This document shows, piece by piece, positions 7,772-16,752 of a stretch of 64,000 nucleotides of DNA. The translations under genes were made by a program, and so were the position numbers. The stretch comes from Massilioclostridium coli (lineage in GTDB: Bacteria; Bacillota; Clostridia; Oscillospirales; Ruminococcaceae). The stretch is from contig NZ_FMIZ01000006.1 of assembly GCF_900095865.1 (NCBI RefSeq), positions 186,001 through 250,000 on the forward strand, read 5' to 3'. Positions within the stretch are counted from its first letter, which is position 1. Every line of letters starts with the position of its first letter. Under the pieces are notes generated by a model. That model was given only the letters and a program-made list of their open reading frames with translations. It was not told the origin of the DNA and did no database searches.

Positions 7772-8115
7772 CTGTAACATTATTTTGTGTCTTTTCAAAA
7801 AAATTAAAAAGGTTTGTATCAGCCAAAAAATTTATTATCCTTGCCTAAGAACTACTTTTACCTAAAACGCAAAGTACTGAACAAATGAAAGATGATTCCA
7901 ATATTATCAAATTAGAAAAAGAATTTACCATTAAATGGACTGCTTTTATTTGAATGGAATCGATCAAATTCTTCCGTCACCTTTTCCAATATGAATTCAT
8001 AAAATAAGACAGATGCTAATGCGAAAAACACTCCCCTTTTTTCGTTGGATTGATTATTTCACAGCAAATTGGCAAAACTATTTATGCAAGAATTTTTTAA
8101 TAGGAGTGAACATCA
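7772..8115 (+). other. Gene-free stretch before the MazF-like gene
   Basis: 344 AT-rich bases. I looked for a MazE-like antitoxin frame here because toxin genes usually follow one, and found only frames below 25 codons without ribosome sites. No terminator or clear promoter was seen. Confidence 0.5.
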
Positions 8116-8469
8116 ATGTCTGTAAAAAGGGGAGAAATTTATTACGCTGACCTAAGCCCTGTCGTTGGCTCAGAACAAGGCGGGATTCGTCCGGTTTTGA
8201 TTGTGCAAAATGATGTTGGGAACCGATATAGCCCTACTGTAATTGCAGCCGCCATTACCAGCCAAAAAGATAAAACAAATCTGCCCACCCATATTGAACT
8301 AAATGCGTCAAAATGCGGCTTAGCAAAAGATTCCATTGTATTGCTGGAACAAATCCGCACCATTGATAAACGCCGTTTAAAAGAAAAAACAGGGGAACTG
8401 GATGCCAGCAGTATGAACAATGTAAACAACGCATTATCCGTTAGTTTTGGTTTGGGGAATGCTACATAA
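8116..8469 (+). CDS. MazF/NdoA-type (PemK family) endoribonuclease toxin
   Basis: 117 residues, the normal length. The fold-defining N-terminus [30 protein letters not shown], the basic loop after TNLPTHIEL and the segment [16 protein letters not shown] match Bacillus NdoA and Staphylococcus MazF, which cleave mRNA at short U-rich sequences. The catalytic Arg in GGIRPVLI and the Thr in AITSQ are present. ATG 8116 follows TAGGAGTG. No antitoxin gene directly precedes it, so it is either a solitary toxin or its antitoxin is elsewhere. Confidence 0.93.
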   Translation: MSVKRGEIYYADLSPVVGSEQGGIRPVLIVQNDVGNRYSPTVIAAAITSQKDKTNLPTHIELNASKCGLAKDSIVLLEQIRTIDKRRLKEKTGELDASSMNNVNNALSVSFGLGNAT

Positions 8470-8476
8470 TTCCCCT

Positions 8477-8516
8477 AAAAAGAGTTATTGTTCCTAAATA
8501 CAATAACTCTTTTTTG
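8477..8516 (+). terminator. Terminator after the MazF-like gene
   Basis: AAAAGAGTTATTG/CAATAACTCTTTT stem followed by TTTTT. Confidence 0.88.
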
Positions 8517-8547
8517 TTCCTTTGGGAATTCGTAGTATTATTCTATG

Positions 8548-8582
8548 AAAAAAAACAGGATTGATATCAATCCTGTTTTTTT
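8548..8582. terminator. Second palindromic terminator
   Basis: AAAAACAGGATTGATATCAATCCTGTTTTT is an almost perfect palindrome with A and T flanks, so it can terminate in either direction. It stands 30 bases after the first terminator and isolates the next gene. Confidence 0.7.
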
Positions 8583-8623
8583 CTATGGATTAAAATTTTC
8601 TTCTGAGCCCTCTAGTAAAAATA

Positions 8624-8652
8624 TTGTTTCTCGATAGGAAGTATGCTATACT
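8624..8652 (+). promoter_or_regulatory. Promoter of the HAD phosphatase gene
   Basis: TTGTTT, 17-base spacer ending TGC, TATACT (extended -10), 30 bases before the start codon. Confidence 0.65.
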
Positions 8653-8681
8653 GTTGATAATTGATATAAGGAGGTTTTTAC

Positions 8682-9338
8682 ATGTATCAAACCATTTTAT
8701 TTGATTTGGACGGCACTTTAACAGACCCCAAAGAAGGGATTACTAAATGCGTCCAATATGGGTTGCAGCATTTTGGTATTGATCAGCCGGATTTAGAACA
8801 GCTGACTGTTTTTATTGGACCTCCTTTGATGGATGGGTTCCAACAATATTACCATTTTACCGAAGAACAGGCATCCATTGCTACCCAGAAATACCGAGAG
8901 CGTTTTAAAAATCAGGGTATTTTTGAAAATAAACTGTATGATGGAATTCCAGAGTTGTTACAGCATTTGTTAAATCAAGGCAAAACTTTAGCGATCGCAA
9001 CTTCCAAACCACAAATTTTTACGGAGCAGATTTTAGACCATTTTGATTTGACAAAATATTTTTCTGTTATTGTGGGAAGTACATTGGATGGAACTCTCAG
9101 TAAAAAAGAGGATGTTATTCAGGAAACATTAAAACAGCTACAATTAAACCCAGAGCAATTCAAACAAGCTATTATGGTTGGCGACCGTTGCTATGATATC
9201 CTGGGGGCACAGAAATGCGGCTTAAACTCGATTGGAGTTGGATACGGTTATGCGCAACCTGGCGAGTTATCCCAAGCAGGCGCTACTTATCAAGTTGAAA
9301 CTATTTTAGAACTACAGGAATTACTGGATCAAATTTAA
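8682..9338 (+). CDS. HAD-superfamily hydrolase, phosphoglycolate phosphatase-like
   Basis: 218 residues. HAD motif I DLDGTLTDP at 9-17 gives the nucleophile Asp and acid/base Asp; motif II is the Ser/Thr in AIATSKP (about 105-111); motif III the Lys in SKKEDVI; motif IV GDRCYDILGA. The alpha-helical C1 cap between motifs I and II places it in the Gph/PgmB group of HAD-IA phosphatases. Substrate cannot be told from sequence. ATG 8682 follows AAGGAGG by 8 bases. Confidence 0.88.
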   Translation: MYQTILFDLDGTLTDPKEGITKCVQYGLQHFGIDQPDLEQLTVFIGPPLMDGFQQYYHFTEEQASIATQKYRERFKNQGIFENKLYDGIPELLQHLLNQGKTLAIATSKPQIFTEQILDHFDLTKYFSVIVGSTLDGTLSKKEDVIQETLKQLQLNPEQFKQAIMVGDRCYDILGAQKCGLNSIGVGYGYAQPGELSQAGATYQVETILELQELLDQI

Positions 9339-9345
9339 CTGACTT

Positions 9346-9379
9346 CTCCCCTCCCTAGAACCAGGAAGGGGTGTTTTTT
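9346..9379 (+). terminator. Terminator after the HAD gene
   Basis: CCCCTCCCT...AGGAAGGGG stem with one mismatch, followed by TTTTTT; it also faces the convergent spoIIE gene. Confidence 0.75.
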
Positions 9380-9390
9380 CATCTTCTTCC

Positions 9391-11670
9391 CTATTTTTTT
9401 AATCGGATTGCAACTACAGTAATATCGTCAGAATGGCCATCAATCCTACGGCGTTGTGCCTCCGCGCATAGTTTTTGGGAAATTTCCCTGGAGGATAATT
9501 GAGAATACAGTTCTAATTCAGAGGAAATCCAATCTTCACCGGATGCTAATGCCCCATCCGAAACCATAACAACCAAGTCACCACGATTGAGCTTCATTTC
9601 CTCTTTGTCATATTGGATCCCCTGCAAAATCCCAATTGGTAAACTGGAACACTCGATCCGTACTACCTTCCCATTCCTCATCACAAAAGAACTTGCCGCA
9701 CCGGATTTTGCAAATTCCGCCATCCCTGTATATAAATCGATGGTGCATACATCCAAGGTTGCCAAAGATTCTTCCCTAGATTTTACCAGAAAAGCCAGAT
9801 TAACCAATTGGAACGTGGCATCAAATCCAAACCCTGTTTGCAGCAATTTGCGCGCGATGGAACAGGTCATAGTACTGTCCACAGCGGCCCTGGCTCCACT
9901 TCCCATTCCATCGCTTAAAATAATATGGGCAAATCCTTTACTGTCCATAAAATACTCAAAGCTATCCCCACAATAGCGATTATTGTTGTTTGAAATTTGA
10001 GAAGCATGAAAATCCACCCGAAAGTTTGCCCGCTCAAAATAAGATACTTTTGTGGATAAATCGGAAGATACTACACTGGGGAGTTCCATTTCACGGTTTA
10101 GATGTTCCGTTAATTGTTCACTAATCTGTTCTAAATGGAAATCATCTGGACGTTGTGCCAAATAAATATCACAGTACAGTCGGTCATATTTATCATAATA
10201 ACAATGGATTTCTTTTGGCTGACAGCCAATTTCCTGAAATGCCTCCTGTACTACTAAATTAGCTTTTGGGTCGTTGGCAATTATATCGGATAGTTCCTTG
10301 CTCATTTCACAAAGCATACCGGATATCCCTTCTAACTGGTTAATCGCCATTAAACGTGCTTCTACTACCCGGCGTGTAGCTGCCTCCTTTGCCAAAAATT
10401 CTTTATAGTCCAAATTGATCTCTTGCAAAAATTCTTCTGGTTGGCAGCACTTTTGCTGAAAGAAAAAGGGGGCTGTATCCTTCTCTACCTTACCTTTGGT
10501 ACGCAATAATTTTGTTAGATTATTTAAAGCATGTGTCATATCCCCATAAGCCGCTCCCCAACAAAACGTATTTAACCCGCAGTTTTTACAAACCCTTTCA
10601 GACGTTTTCGTATAAATATGAAAAATATCATTTTCCGCTGCTGCTTCCATATGATTAGAAACTTTTTCGATAGAATGTTGTAGGTCTGTTAAGCTGTCCG
10701 CAACAAACTCCAACTTTGAGGTCATACCATCCGTATGGGTACGATGTACTTTTGGAATTTTTTCTTTCGTGAATAAACGGTCCAAAATGTTGTCAGGAAA
10801 AAAGAAAAACACTGCGGAACCCAATAAAACCTCTACCATATCCAATGTTGTAACCTGTTCTACCCCCAACACTACCGCAGAAAACGTAGCAGAAGCAATG
10901 AACATCGTAACCTGAGCAATCTTTCCTAATGGACGGAATACTCCTCCAATAAATGCCGCTACAATTAAACAGCCAGAACTAACCGCTAAGTTAGTATCAT
11001 AAAGTGTCATTGCAATCGTAAATAAAATGGCTACTAACACACCACCAGCATAGCCAATCCAGTACATGCCAATACAGATACAGATAATCCCTATAATTCT
11101 GGCTATCCGAAAGTTCCATAGTTCCAAAGGGGCAAGAGAAAGGAAGGTAATCGTACATAAAATAGCGAAACTGGCTTTTTCCACAAATCTGTATTCGTGG
11201 GAAGGTGATGATAACGAATGCACAACCATACTCACCATAAAGGCCATACTGCCACATAATAAGACTTCAGATCCTTTTAGCAAAATGGTAATGGTAGAAA
11301 CAGGATGTAATACAATGGAAATAACAGTTGTCGTCAACAAAGAAACGGAAGCAATGGCACCTTGGATAACCGAATCCGTTTCTGCTGTATGTCCTTTTAA
11401 ATGAATAAAAAATTTAAAAATAGTTACCAACAATAGCGCTGCAATATAGCTGCTATTATCGGTAATCCCACCGAAGATCACATAGCCACAAGCACTACCA
11501 GCTAAAGCAAAAAGGCTGTACTCTTTTGGGGTAGCTGCTGCAAAAGATATCCCAAAGGGGGAAAACGACCCTAATACCCTCGCGTTGGATAATAGCGCCG
11601 ATAAAAATCCAACAGCGCAGCCTTGCAGCAAATCAAGGGAGCGGGTTTTGATGATTGAACTGCTTTTCAT
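9391..11670 (-). CDS. spoIIE: Stage II sporulation protein E, membrane PP2C phosphatase
   Basis: Dephosphorylates SpoIIAA in the forespore to activate sigma-F and takes part in asymmetric septation. About 759 residues: roughly ten transmembrane helices in the first 310 residues, a regulatory middle region with a Cys-rich patch (CKNCGLNTFCW), and the PP2C-like SpoIIE domain from about 560 with the metal motif LSDGMGSGARAA, GAASSFVMRNG, VMVSDGAL and the terminal GHSDDITVVAIR. ATG 11670 is chosen because TGGAGG lies 5 bases before it; the ATG at 11682 overlaps this site. Shows that the organism carries the sporulation programme. Confidence 0.96.
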   Translation of the reverse strand: MKSSSIIKTRSLDLLQGCAVGFLSALLSNARVLGSFSPFGISFAAATPKEYSLFALAGSACGYVIFGGITDNSSYIAALLLVTIFKFFIHLKGHTAETDSVIQGAIASVSLLTTTVISIVLHPVSTITILLKGSEVLLCGSMAFMVSMVVHSLSSPSHEYRFVEKASFAILCTITFLSLAPLELWNFRIARIIGIICICIGMYWIGYAGGVLVAILFTIAMTLYDTNLAVSSGCLIVAAFIGGVFRPLGKIAQVTMFIASATFSAVVLGVEQVTTLDMVEVLLGSAVFFFFPDNILDRLFTKEKIPKVHRTHTDGMTSKLEFVADSLTDLQHSIEKVSNHMEAAAENDIFHIYTKTSERVCKNCGLNTFCWGAAYGDMTHALNNLTKLLRTKGKVEKDTAPFFFQQKCCQPEEFLQEINLDYKEFLAKEAATRRVVEARLMAINQLEGISGMLCEMSKELSDIIANDPKANLVVQEAFQEIGCQPKEIHCYYDKYDRLYCDIYLAQRPDDFHLEQISEQLTEHLNREMELPSVVSSDLSTKVSYFERANFRVDFHASQISNNNNRYCGDSFEYFMDSKGFAHIILSDGMGSGARAAVDSTMTCSIARKLLQTGFGFDATFQLVNLAFLVKSREESLATLDVCTIDLYTGMAEFAKSGAASSFVMRNGKVVRIECSSLPIGILQGIQYDKEEMKLNRGDLVVMVSDGALASGEDWISSELELYSQLSSREISQKLCAEAQRRRIDGHSDDITVVAIRLKK

Positions 11671-12146
11671 AATAACCTCCATTATTTTTTACTTCCCCTA
11701 GATAAATAACAGGAATTTTAAAGATAGTTGACACATAAAATAGAGTATACAAGGAGTAGATTGCCTGTTTTATCAAGGAGTATGTTACTATTACCCCCTA
11801 TTATAAAAACTTTTATTGGAAAATATTGTTGATTCGTAAGATTCGATGGATAGTTACTATTGTTGTCATGAATCTCAATAATTTGTTATAGTTTTGTAAT
11901 TGTTATTTTGCTTTAAATTTGTTATAATAACTAATATAAAAAATAAATGAAACACTATTTTGTTTATGTCCATTAACAATACAATGGTTTATAAAACAAA
12001 TTCTATTCTATTTCATTTACTATCTTACAAATGAAAAAGAGTATTGATTCTCTATGCTAATCTTAATTCATTTATAGAGGAGTATTATGATACAATTTGG
12101 TAAAAATAGAATTGATTGATTTTGTAAATTTTAAAGAGGTTTTTTT
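11671..12146 (+). other. AT-rich intergenic region upstream of the NfeD-like gene
   Basis: 476 bases between divergent spoIIE and the NfeD-like gene, without a gene. It holds a TTGTTA-17-TATAAT promoter candidate at 11900-11928 on the plus strand. I saw no clear Spo0A box (TGTCGAA) for spoIIE. Confidence 0.5.
11900..11928 (+). promoter_or_regulatory. Candidate promoter for the NfeD/SPFH pair
   Basis: TTGTTA, 17-base spacer, TATAAT on the plus strand. The start codon of the NfeD-like gene is about 220 bases further on, so the leader would be long or another promoter exists. Confidence 0.45.
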
Positions 12147-12617
12147 ATGGTTACATATTTAATCGTATGGGGTATCGCTTTTGTTGTATTCGCAATTATT
12201 GAAGCATTAACCCCACAACTTGTATCCATCTGGTTTGCCTTAGGTAGCTTAGTTGCTTTTGTTGCCGCTATTTTTGGCTTACCACTATGGTTACAAATTG
12301 TCATTTTTATTTTAATTTCCATTTTAGCGTTGTTGGCAACAAGGCCATTGGCAAAACGACTGTTAAACAAAAAAATAGAGCCTACCAATGCCGACCGTTT
12401 AATTGGAAAAATTGGTTATATTTTAGAACCTGTCGATAATTTTAAGGAACAAGGACGAGTTCAAATAGATGGACAGGATTGGAGTGCCCGCAGTATAGAT
12501 GGCACCCATCTGGAAGTTGGAACAAACGTAGTAGTACGGCGTATTGAAGGAGTAAAACTAATTGTACATGTAGCGATGCCAGAAGATTATGAAAACCAAC
12601 AGCCAGAAAACCAATAA
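12147..12617 (+). CDS. NfeD-like membrane protein
   Basis: 156 residues: two or three N-terminal transmembrane helices (residues 2-65) followed by an OB-fold NfeD domain (ADRLIGKIGYILEPVDN...GRVQIDGQDWSARS...VVRRIEGVKLIVH). NfeD proteins work with SPFH/stomatin proteins in membrane microdomains. The next gene is such a partner, which supports the call. Ribosome site AAAGAGG. Confidence 0.9.
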   Translation: MVTYLIVWGIAFVVFAIIEALTPQLVSIWFALGSLVAFVAAIFGLPLWLQIVIFILISILALLATRPLAKRLLNKKIEPTNADRLIGKIGYILEPVDNFKEQGRVQIDGQDWSARSIDGTHLEVGTNVVVRRIEGVKLIVHVAMPEDYENQQPENQ

Positions 12618-12707
12618 AAGTTAATGGATCCTGATGGTTTGGATAGAGTGAGCTTTTCATTGTAGATATTGAGAATATAACACAATAATAAAAAGGAGAA
12701 TGATATT

Positions 12708-13703
12708 ATGCCAATTCCTATGAGTGTATTGATTGTATTAGCAATTGTTATTATTTTATTGATTATTTTAGTTTCCTGTATTAAAATTGTTCCGCAAGCA
12801 AAAGTATTTGTAATGGAACGTTTAGGCGCATACCATTCTACATGGGTCACTGGTTTGCATTTTAAAATTCCATTTTTGGATAAAGTGCGAGCCAAAGTCT
12901 CCATGAAAGAACATGTAATTGATTTTCCACCACAGCCTGTTATCACAAAAGATAATGTTACAATGCAGATTGACACTGTGGTATTTTTTCAAATTACCGA
13001 TGCAAAACTTTATACTTACGGCGTAGAGCATCCAATTTCTGCAATTGAAAATTTGACAGCGACTACTTTACGTAATATTATTGGTGAAATGGAATTAGAC
13101 CATACATTAACCTCCCGTGATATCATCAACAGCAAAATTACTTCTATTTTGGATGTTGCTTCGGATAAATGGGGAATCAAGGTAAACCGTGTGGAATTAA
13201 AGAATATTATTCCACCACGCGAGATTCAAGACGCAATGGAAAAACAGATGAAAGCGGAACGGGAACGCCGTGAATCTATCTTACAGGCAGAAGGACGTAA
13301 AAAAAGTGAGATCCTTGTAGCAGAAGGGGAAAAACAATCCCAGATTTTACGAGCAGAAGCTCAAAAAGAATCTGAGGTATTGCGTGCGCAGGCTGAAAAA
13401 CAAGCTTTAATTTTACATGCGGAAGCTGTAAAAGAACAAAGCATCCGTGAAGCAGAAGGTCAGGCACAAGCAATTGAAATGGTACAAAACGCACTGGCAC
13501 AAAGTTTACGTGTATTGTCTGAATCCAATCCTTCTGACCAAGTTTTAACCTTAAAGGCATTAGAAGCCTTTACAAAAGCTGCTGATGGAAAAGCAACTAA
13601 AATTATTATTCCAAGTGAATTGCAATCATTGGCAGGTTTGGCCACAACCTTTAAAGAGGTAATGACAGACAAAGACCAACCAGAGATAGATAAACCACAA
13701 TGA
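12708..13703 (+). CDS. SPFH/Band 7 protein, paraslipin (QmcA) type
   Basis: 331 residues with an N-terminal membrane helix (residues 5-27), an SPFH domain (VPQAKVFVMERLGAYHST...PPQPVITKDNVTMQIDTVVFF...NIIGEMELDHTLTSRD) and an Ala/Glu/Lys-rich coiled coil with repeats such as ILQAEGRKKSEIL/ILRAEAQKESEVL (190-260). This is the stomatin-like/QmcA architecture that pairs with NfeD and scaffolds membrane proteases or quality-control complexes. Ribosome site AAAAGGAG, 90 bases after the NfeD stop. Confidence 0.92.
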   Translation: MPIPMSVLIVLAIVIILLIILVSCIKIVPQAKVFVMERLGAYHSTWVTGLHFKIPFLDKVRAKVSMKEHVIDFPPQPVITKDNVTMQIDTVVFFQITDAKLYTYGVEHPISAIENLTATTLRNIIGEMELDHTLTSRDIINSKITSILDVASDKWGIKVNRVELKNIIPPREIQDAMEKQMKAERERRESILQAEGRKKSEILVAEGEKQSQILRAEAQKESEVLRAQAEKQALILHAEAVKEQSIREAEGQAQAIEMVQNALAQSLRVLSESNPSDQVLTLKALEAFTKAADGKATKIIIPSELQSLAGLATTFKEVMTDKDQPEIDKPQ

Positions 13704-13712
13704 CATCAGATA

Positions 13713-13757
13713 AAGAACAAAAAGCTGTCCTTTTTAGGACAGCTTTTTGTTCTTATT
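13713..13757 (+). terminator. Terminator after the SPFH gene
   Basis: 18-bp stem AAGAACAAAAAGCTGTCC with its complement and a TTTTTA loop; the stem's own T-rich arm and TTATTTATTTT follow. Confidence 0.85.
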
Positions 13758-13951
13758 TATTTTCTTAAAGTAGATTCTCATTCATCAATTCATCATTTGC
13801 TTGTTTTTTAATTTTAATCCTTCCTATCCCTTTAATATTGTTTTTTATCATTATAAAATAATATTAAAATTTTGACATTCTAATTTATCGATATATTAAA
13901 ATCACAATTTTCTAAAATATTTGGTTATAGGATAAAAATAATTTTGAAAAT

Positions 13952-13983
13952 ATAAAAAGGAACCAATAAAATTCATTGGTTCC
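13952..13983 (-). terminator. Terminator of the Cof-type HAD gene
   Basis: Minus-strand GGAACCAAT, loop, ATTGGTTCC followed by TTTTTATA, 16 bases after the stop codon at 13999. Confidence 0.82.
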
Positions 13984-13998
13984 AATAATTTAAAAATA

Positions 13999-14781
13999 TT
14001 ATTTTTTTGGTGGAATCACATTATAATGTACCAAAGCATTATAAATACCATCTTCATCTACCGAAGTTGTTATATAATCAGCAGCCTGTTTTACGTCTTC
14101 ACCGCCATTGCCCATAGCAACACCAATGGTAGTCATCCGCACCATTTCCACGTCATTTCCTCCATCACCAAAGGAGACTGTTTCCGCTCCAGTAAGATTA
14201 AAATACTCTAACATTTTTTGAATTCCTAAAGCTTTACTTCCTCCTTTTGGAACAACATCAATAAACAATGGATTCCAGCGCGTAGCATTACAATGAGGTA
14301 GATGGGACATAAATTCTTTTTCCTGTTCTGGATGAATATATGGAACAATTTGAAAAATATCTTCCTGTAAAGCCCTTTCCACGGGACAGATTGGTGGAGG
14401 TGAAATATTCACAGATTGATGAATGAAACGCACCTCATCATCTTCATAATTTAAGAAAAGGTCTTTCTGTGCTCCAAAGATACAAGGAAAAGGTTTTCTT
14501 TTTAACATCTGTACAATGGTTTGAATATCCTTTTTTGGAATACAATTTTTATAAATGATTTGATCATCAACAAAGCAATACTGGCCATTTAAGGTAATAT
14601 AACCGTCAAACTCAAATTCTTGAATACTAAATAATTGGGATTTATGCCTTCCAGTGGAAACAATTAATTTAATTCCCTGCTCCCTCATAGCATGTAACGC
14701 ATATAAAGTGGAATCTGACATTTTATGCGTTTGAAAACTTACTAAGGTTCCATCTACATCAAAAAATACAGCTTTTACCAT
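13999..14781 (-). CDS. Cof-type HAD-IIB family phosphatase
   Basis: 260 residues. Motif I FFDVDGTLVS (5-14), motif II LIVSTGRHKSQL, the C2B cap between them and the C-terminal motif IV SFGDGGNDVEMVRMTTIGVAMGNG, which is diagnostic for Cof/YidA-type sugar-phosphate or FMN phosphatases. KGGSKALGIQKML supplies motif III Lys. Substrate unknown. Single gene with its own terminator. Confidence 0.9.
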   Translation of the reverse strand: MVKAVFFDVDGTLVSFQTHKMSDSTLYALHAMREQGIKLIVSTGRHKSQLFSIQEFEFDGYITLNGQYCFVDDQIIYKNCIPKKDIQTIVQMLKRKPFPCIFGAQKDLFLNYEDDEVRFIHQSVNISPPPICPVERALQEDIFQIVPYIHPEQEKEFMSHLPHCNATRWNPLFIDVVPKGGSKALGIQKMLEYFNLTGAETVSFGDGGNDVEMVRMTTIGVAMGNGGEDVKQAADYITTSVDEDGIYNALVHYNVIPPKK

Positions 14782-14918
14782 ATTGGTTCTCCTATCTACC
14801 GCCGAATTTTTTATCTTTTACCAAAATTATAGCATAGAAATTAGTAATTTTCAATAAATAAAAATCGGTTTGTTTTTAAAGTACAACTATCAGTTTTCAA
14901 AAAAATATATGAAAATTT

Positions 14919-14951
14919 AAAAGCACCACAGACAGTTTCCGTGGTGCTTTT
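14919..14951 (-). terminator. Terminator not assigned to any protein gene
   Basis: AAAAGCACCAC/GTGGTGCTTTT stem with an 11-base loop and flanking A/T tracts. On the minus strand it closes the gene-free unit that begins at the promoter near 16225; on the plus strand nothing lies before it except the divergent HAD start region. Confidence 0.8.
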
Positions 14952-16200
14952 AATGTATAATTTCAATATTCAATTTTTAAAACCTCGTTATCTATTCTAA
15001 TTTAGTCTGGTGGTCTCACTCCAAATAACTTTTTTATTATTAAGAATTGATTATAGTTTTTGTTCCTATCTCTTTCTCTCTAATACCAGTTATTATCTTC
15101 CAGATATGATTTACTTATAACCATTTTTTAACAATTATAAGTTTTATTAAAAAATCATTACACCTGATTCCCTAATAATTTATCATAAGTTCAGATAATT
15201 AGGTTTCTGTCTGTTTTAACCTTTTTAACAGGCTTACCTATTACATTGGACTATCCCCTAAATATTAATTTGTATTACAATGTATCACTACTTTGTAATA
15301 AACCAACTGTTATATCTTCAGTTAGTTTTTATGGGGAGTATAAAACAAACGCTGTTTTATACATAAGTTCTTATTTCATGGGACTGTACCTTTTCCTTTA
15401 CTTCTAAATGTAACCAATTAAAACAAATTATTCTATCTTCAATAAACTTGTAATTACTTTAATCGAACACTCAAATAACAGTTCAAACTATATCTTATGA
15501 TACTGCGTTTAAAGATAACTAGTACATTGGCATAACCCTCATAATTCTATTGAGCGTATTACTTGCCGATCCTTCATGAACGATATTGTTCTTTTCAGTA
15601 GATCATACTTACTGTTACAATATCTTATCTCGTCTTGTTAGCACATTGGCCTAACCTCGTTAATTTATAATATATTCTATCCTTTTACAGCTTTTTCAAT
15701 TACAGTACATCAATCTTTAATTTCTGCACTTTTTCTTGAATCTTCTATTTTACTGTAAATAACAAGATAGTTGAGGAAAATCTCCTCTGTGTACCTCCCA
15801 CCCTAATTGCTTTACAATTAAAATGTTCAGTTTCTATAGGCACTCACCATATCTATATACAATGATATATATTTAAATTTCTTGTTTGCTGAATTTTTTT
15901 AAATTGCTTTTAACTCTTTAAAAGCCGTATCTCTCAAGTTTCCTTATGAAATACTAATAAAATAACCCCTCAGCAAATCAATCTGATTCTCAATAACAGC
16001 TATGCTTCTTTTTTGTAGTTCATTCACTTCGGGTTGGAAAAATCTTATTGCGCTTTGGCGTTTTTCTACAACTCCCGCTTCTTTCAGCTTAGCCTCTTTC
16101 TCATATGGGAATACCTATTCAATTGTGAGCCTGGAATTTCTTCACCATTCATTGGTATCACCCTTCTTTCTTTTTGGTATTGGGTTATTCTCTATGTCTA
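14952..16200 (-). ncRNA. Candidate long noncoding transcript or decayed locus (about 1.25 kb)
   Basis: Between a near-consensus minus-strand promoter (16202-16230) and a terminator (14919-14951) there is no frame longer than about 54 codons. The unit carries four copies of a motif like GGKTAKRCCAATGTRCTA (minus strand; at 16144-16163, 15638-15656, 15520-15538 and 15239-15257). The second and third copies are followed by further matching text of the kind ATAAGATATNGT...AACTG. Small hairpins such as AATTGTAAAGCAATT and GAGGAGATTTTCCTC occur. I do not recognise a known RNA class. Decay of a former gene is the main alternative, since a short protein-like remnant sits at the 5' end. Confidence 0.35.
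15944..16152 (-). pseudogene. Possible gene remnant at the 5' end of the 16.2-14.9 kb unit
   Basis: Frame A: ATG 16152 after GAAGGGTG encodes 22 residues (MNGEEIPGSQLNRYSHM...) and stops at 16084. Frame B: from 16105 to the stop at 15944 reads 53 residues that look protein-like (KEAKLKEAGVVEKRQSAIRF, then FQPEVNELQKRSIAVIENQI). Joining them needs a frameshift. I do not recognise the family. It may equally be chance open frame inside a noncoding RNA. Confidence 0.3.
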
Positions 16201-16201
16201 T

Positions 16202-16230
16202 AGTATAGCACCATGTTCGTGCAATGTCAA
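16202..16230 (-). promoter_or_regulatory. Strong near-consensus promoter, minus strand
   Basis: TTGACA, 17-base spacer, TATACT with the extended TGC in front. It closely resembles the tRNA promoter at 27.8 kb. The spacer contains the dyad GCAC-N7-GTGC, a possible operator. No protein gene follows. Confidence 0.7.
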
Positions 16231-16401
16231 TAGGTTTTTTAAAAAAACTTTATTGTTTTTATTTTAATTGTCATTCTTTTCACAAATTTAAGCTATATTG
16301 TAAATTTATCATATTTGTATTCCTTCACCTAAAAAATACATTGACTTTCCCTTTCACTCAGGGTAAAATAACTATAGCGATTTTGAAAGGGGTGTTCTAA
16401 T

Positions 16402-16704
16402 ATGGAACAACAGGAATATACACCAGATATTTATACGCTAGAAGATGAAGAAGGCAATGAAGTTGTATTTGAAATGATTGATAGTATCGAATTAGATGGG
16501 CAAAAATATTATGCAATGATGCCATACTATGAAAATCCAGAGGATATGCTCAACGATGACGGCCAGTTAATCGTTCTGCGCAATGAAGTAGTAGACGGTG
16601 AGGAAATGATGGCAACCATCGACGATGATGAGGAATATGACCGCATTGGCGAAATTTTTATGAAACGAATTACAGAAATGTTTGAAGACGATGAGGAAGA
16701 ATAA
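16402..16704 (+). CDS. DUF1292 domain protein (YrzB-like)
   Basis: 100 residues, strongly acidic. The signature ITLEDEEGNEVVFEMID-like N-terminus (here YTLEDEEGNEVVFEMIDSIE) and YYAMMPY followed by IVLRNEVVDGEEMMATIDDDEEYDRIGEIF mark DUF1292, a small soluble family widespread in Firmicutes without an assigned function. ATG 16402 follows AAAGGGGTG. It directly precedes the 6S RNA gene. Confidence 0.9.
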   Translation: MEQQEYTPDIYTLEDEEGNEVVFEMIDSIELDGQKYYAMMPYYENPEDMLNDDGQLIVLRNEVVDGEEMMATIDDDEEYDRIGEIFMKRITEMFEDDEEE

Positions 16705-16718
16705 ACAAAAAATTCTTC

Positions 16719-16746
16719 TTGAATTTTTTAAATAAAATGTTATAAT
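16719..16746 (+). promoter_or_regulatory. Promoter of the 6S RNA gene
   Basis: TTGAAT, 16-base spacer, TATAAT; the predicted start near 16753 coincides with the 5' end of the closing stem of 6S RNA. Confidence 0.65.
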
Positions 16747-16752
16747 ACTATT

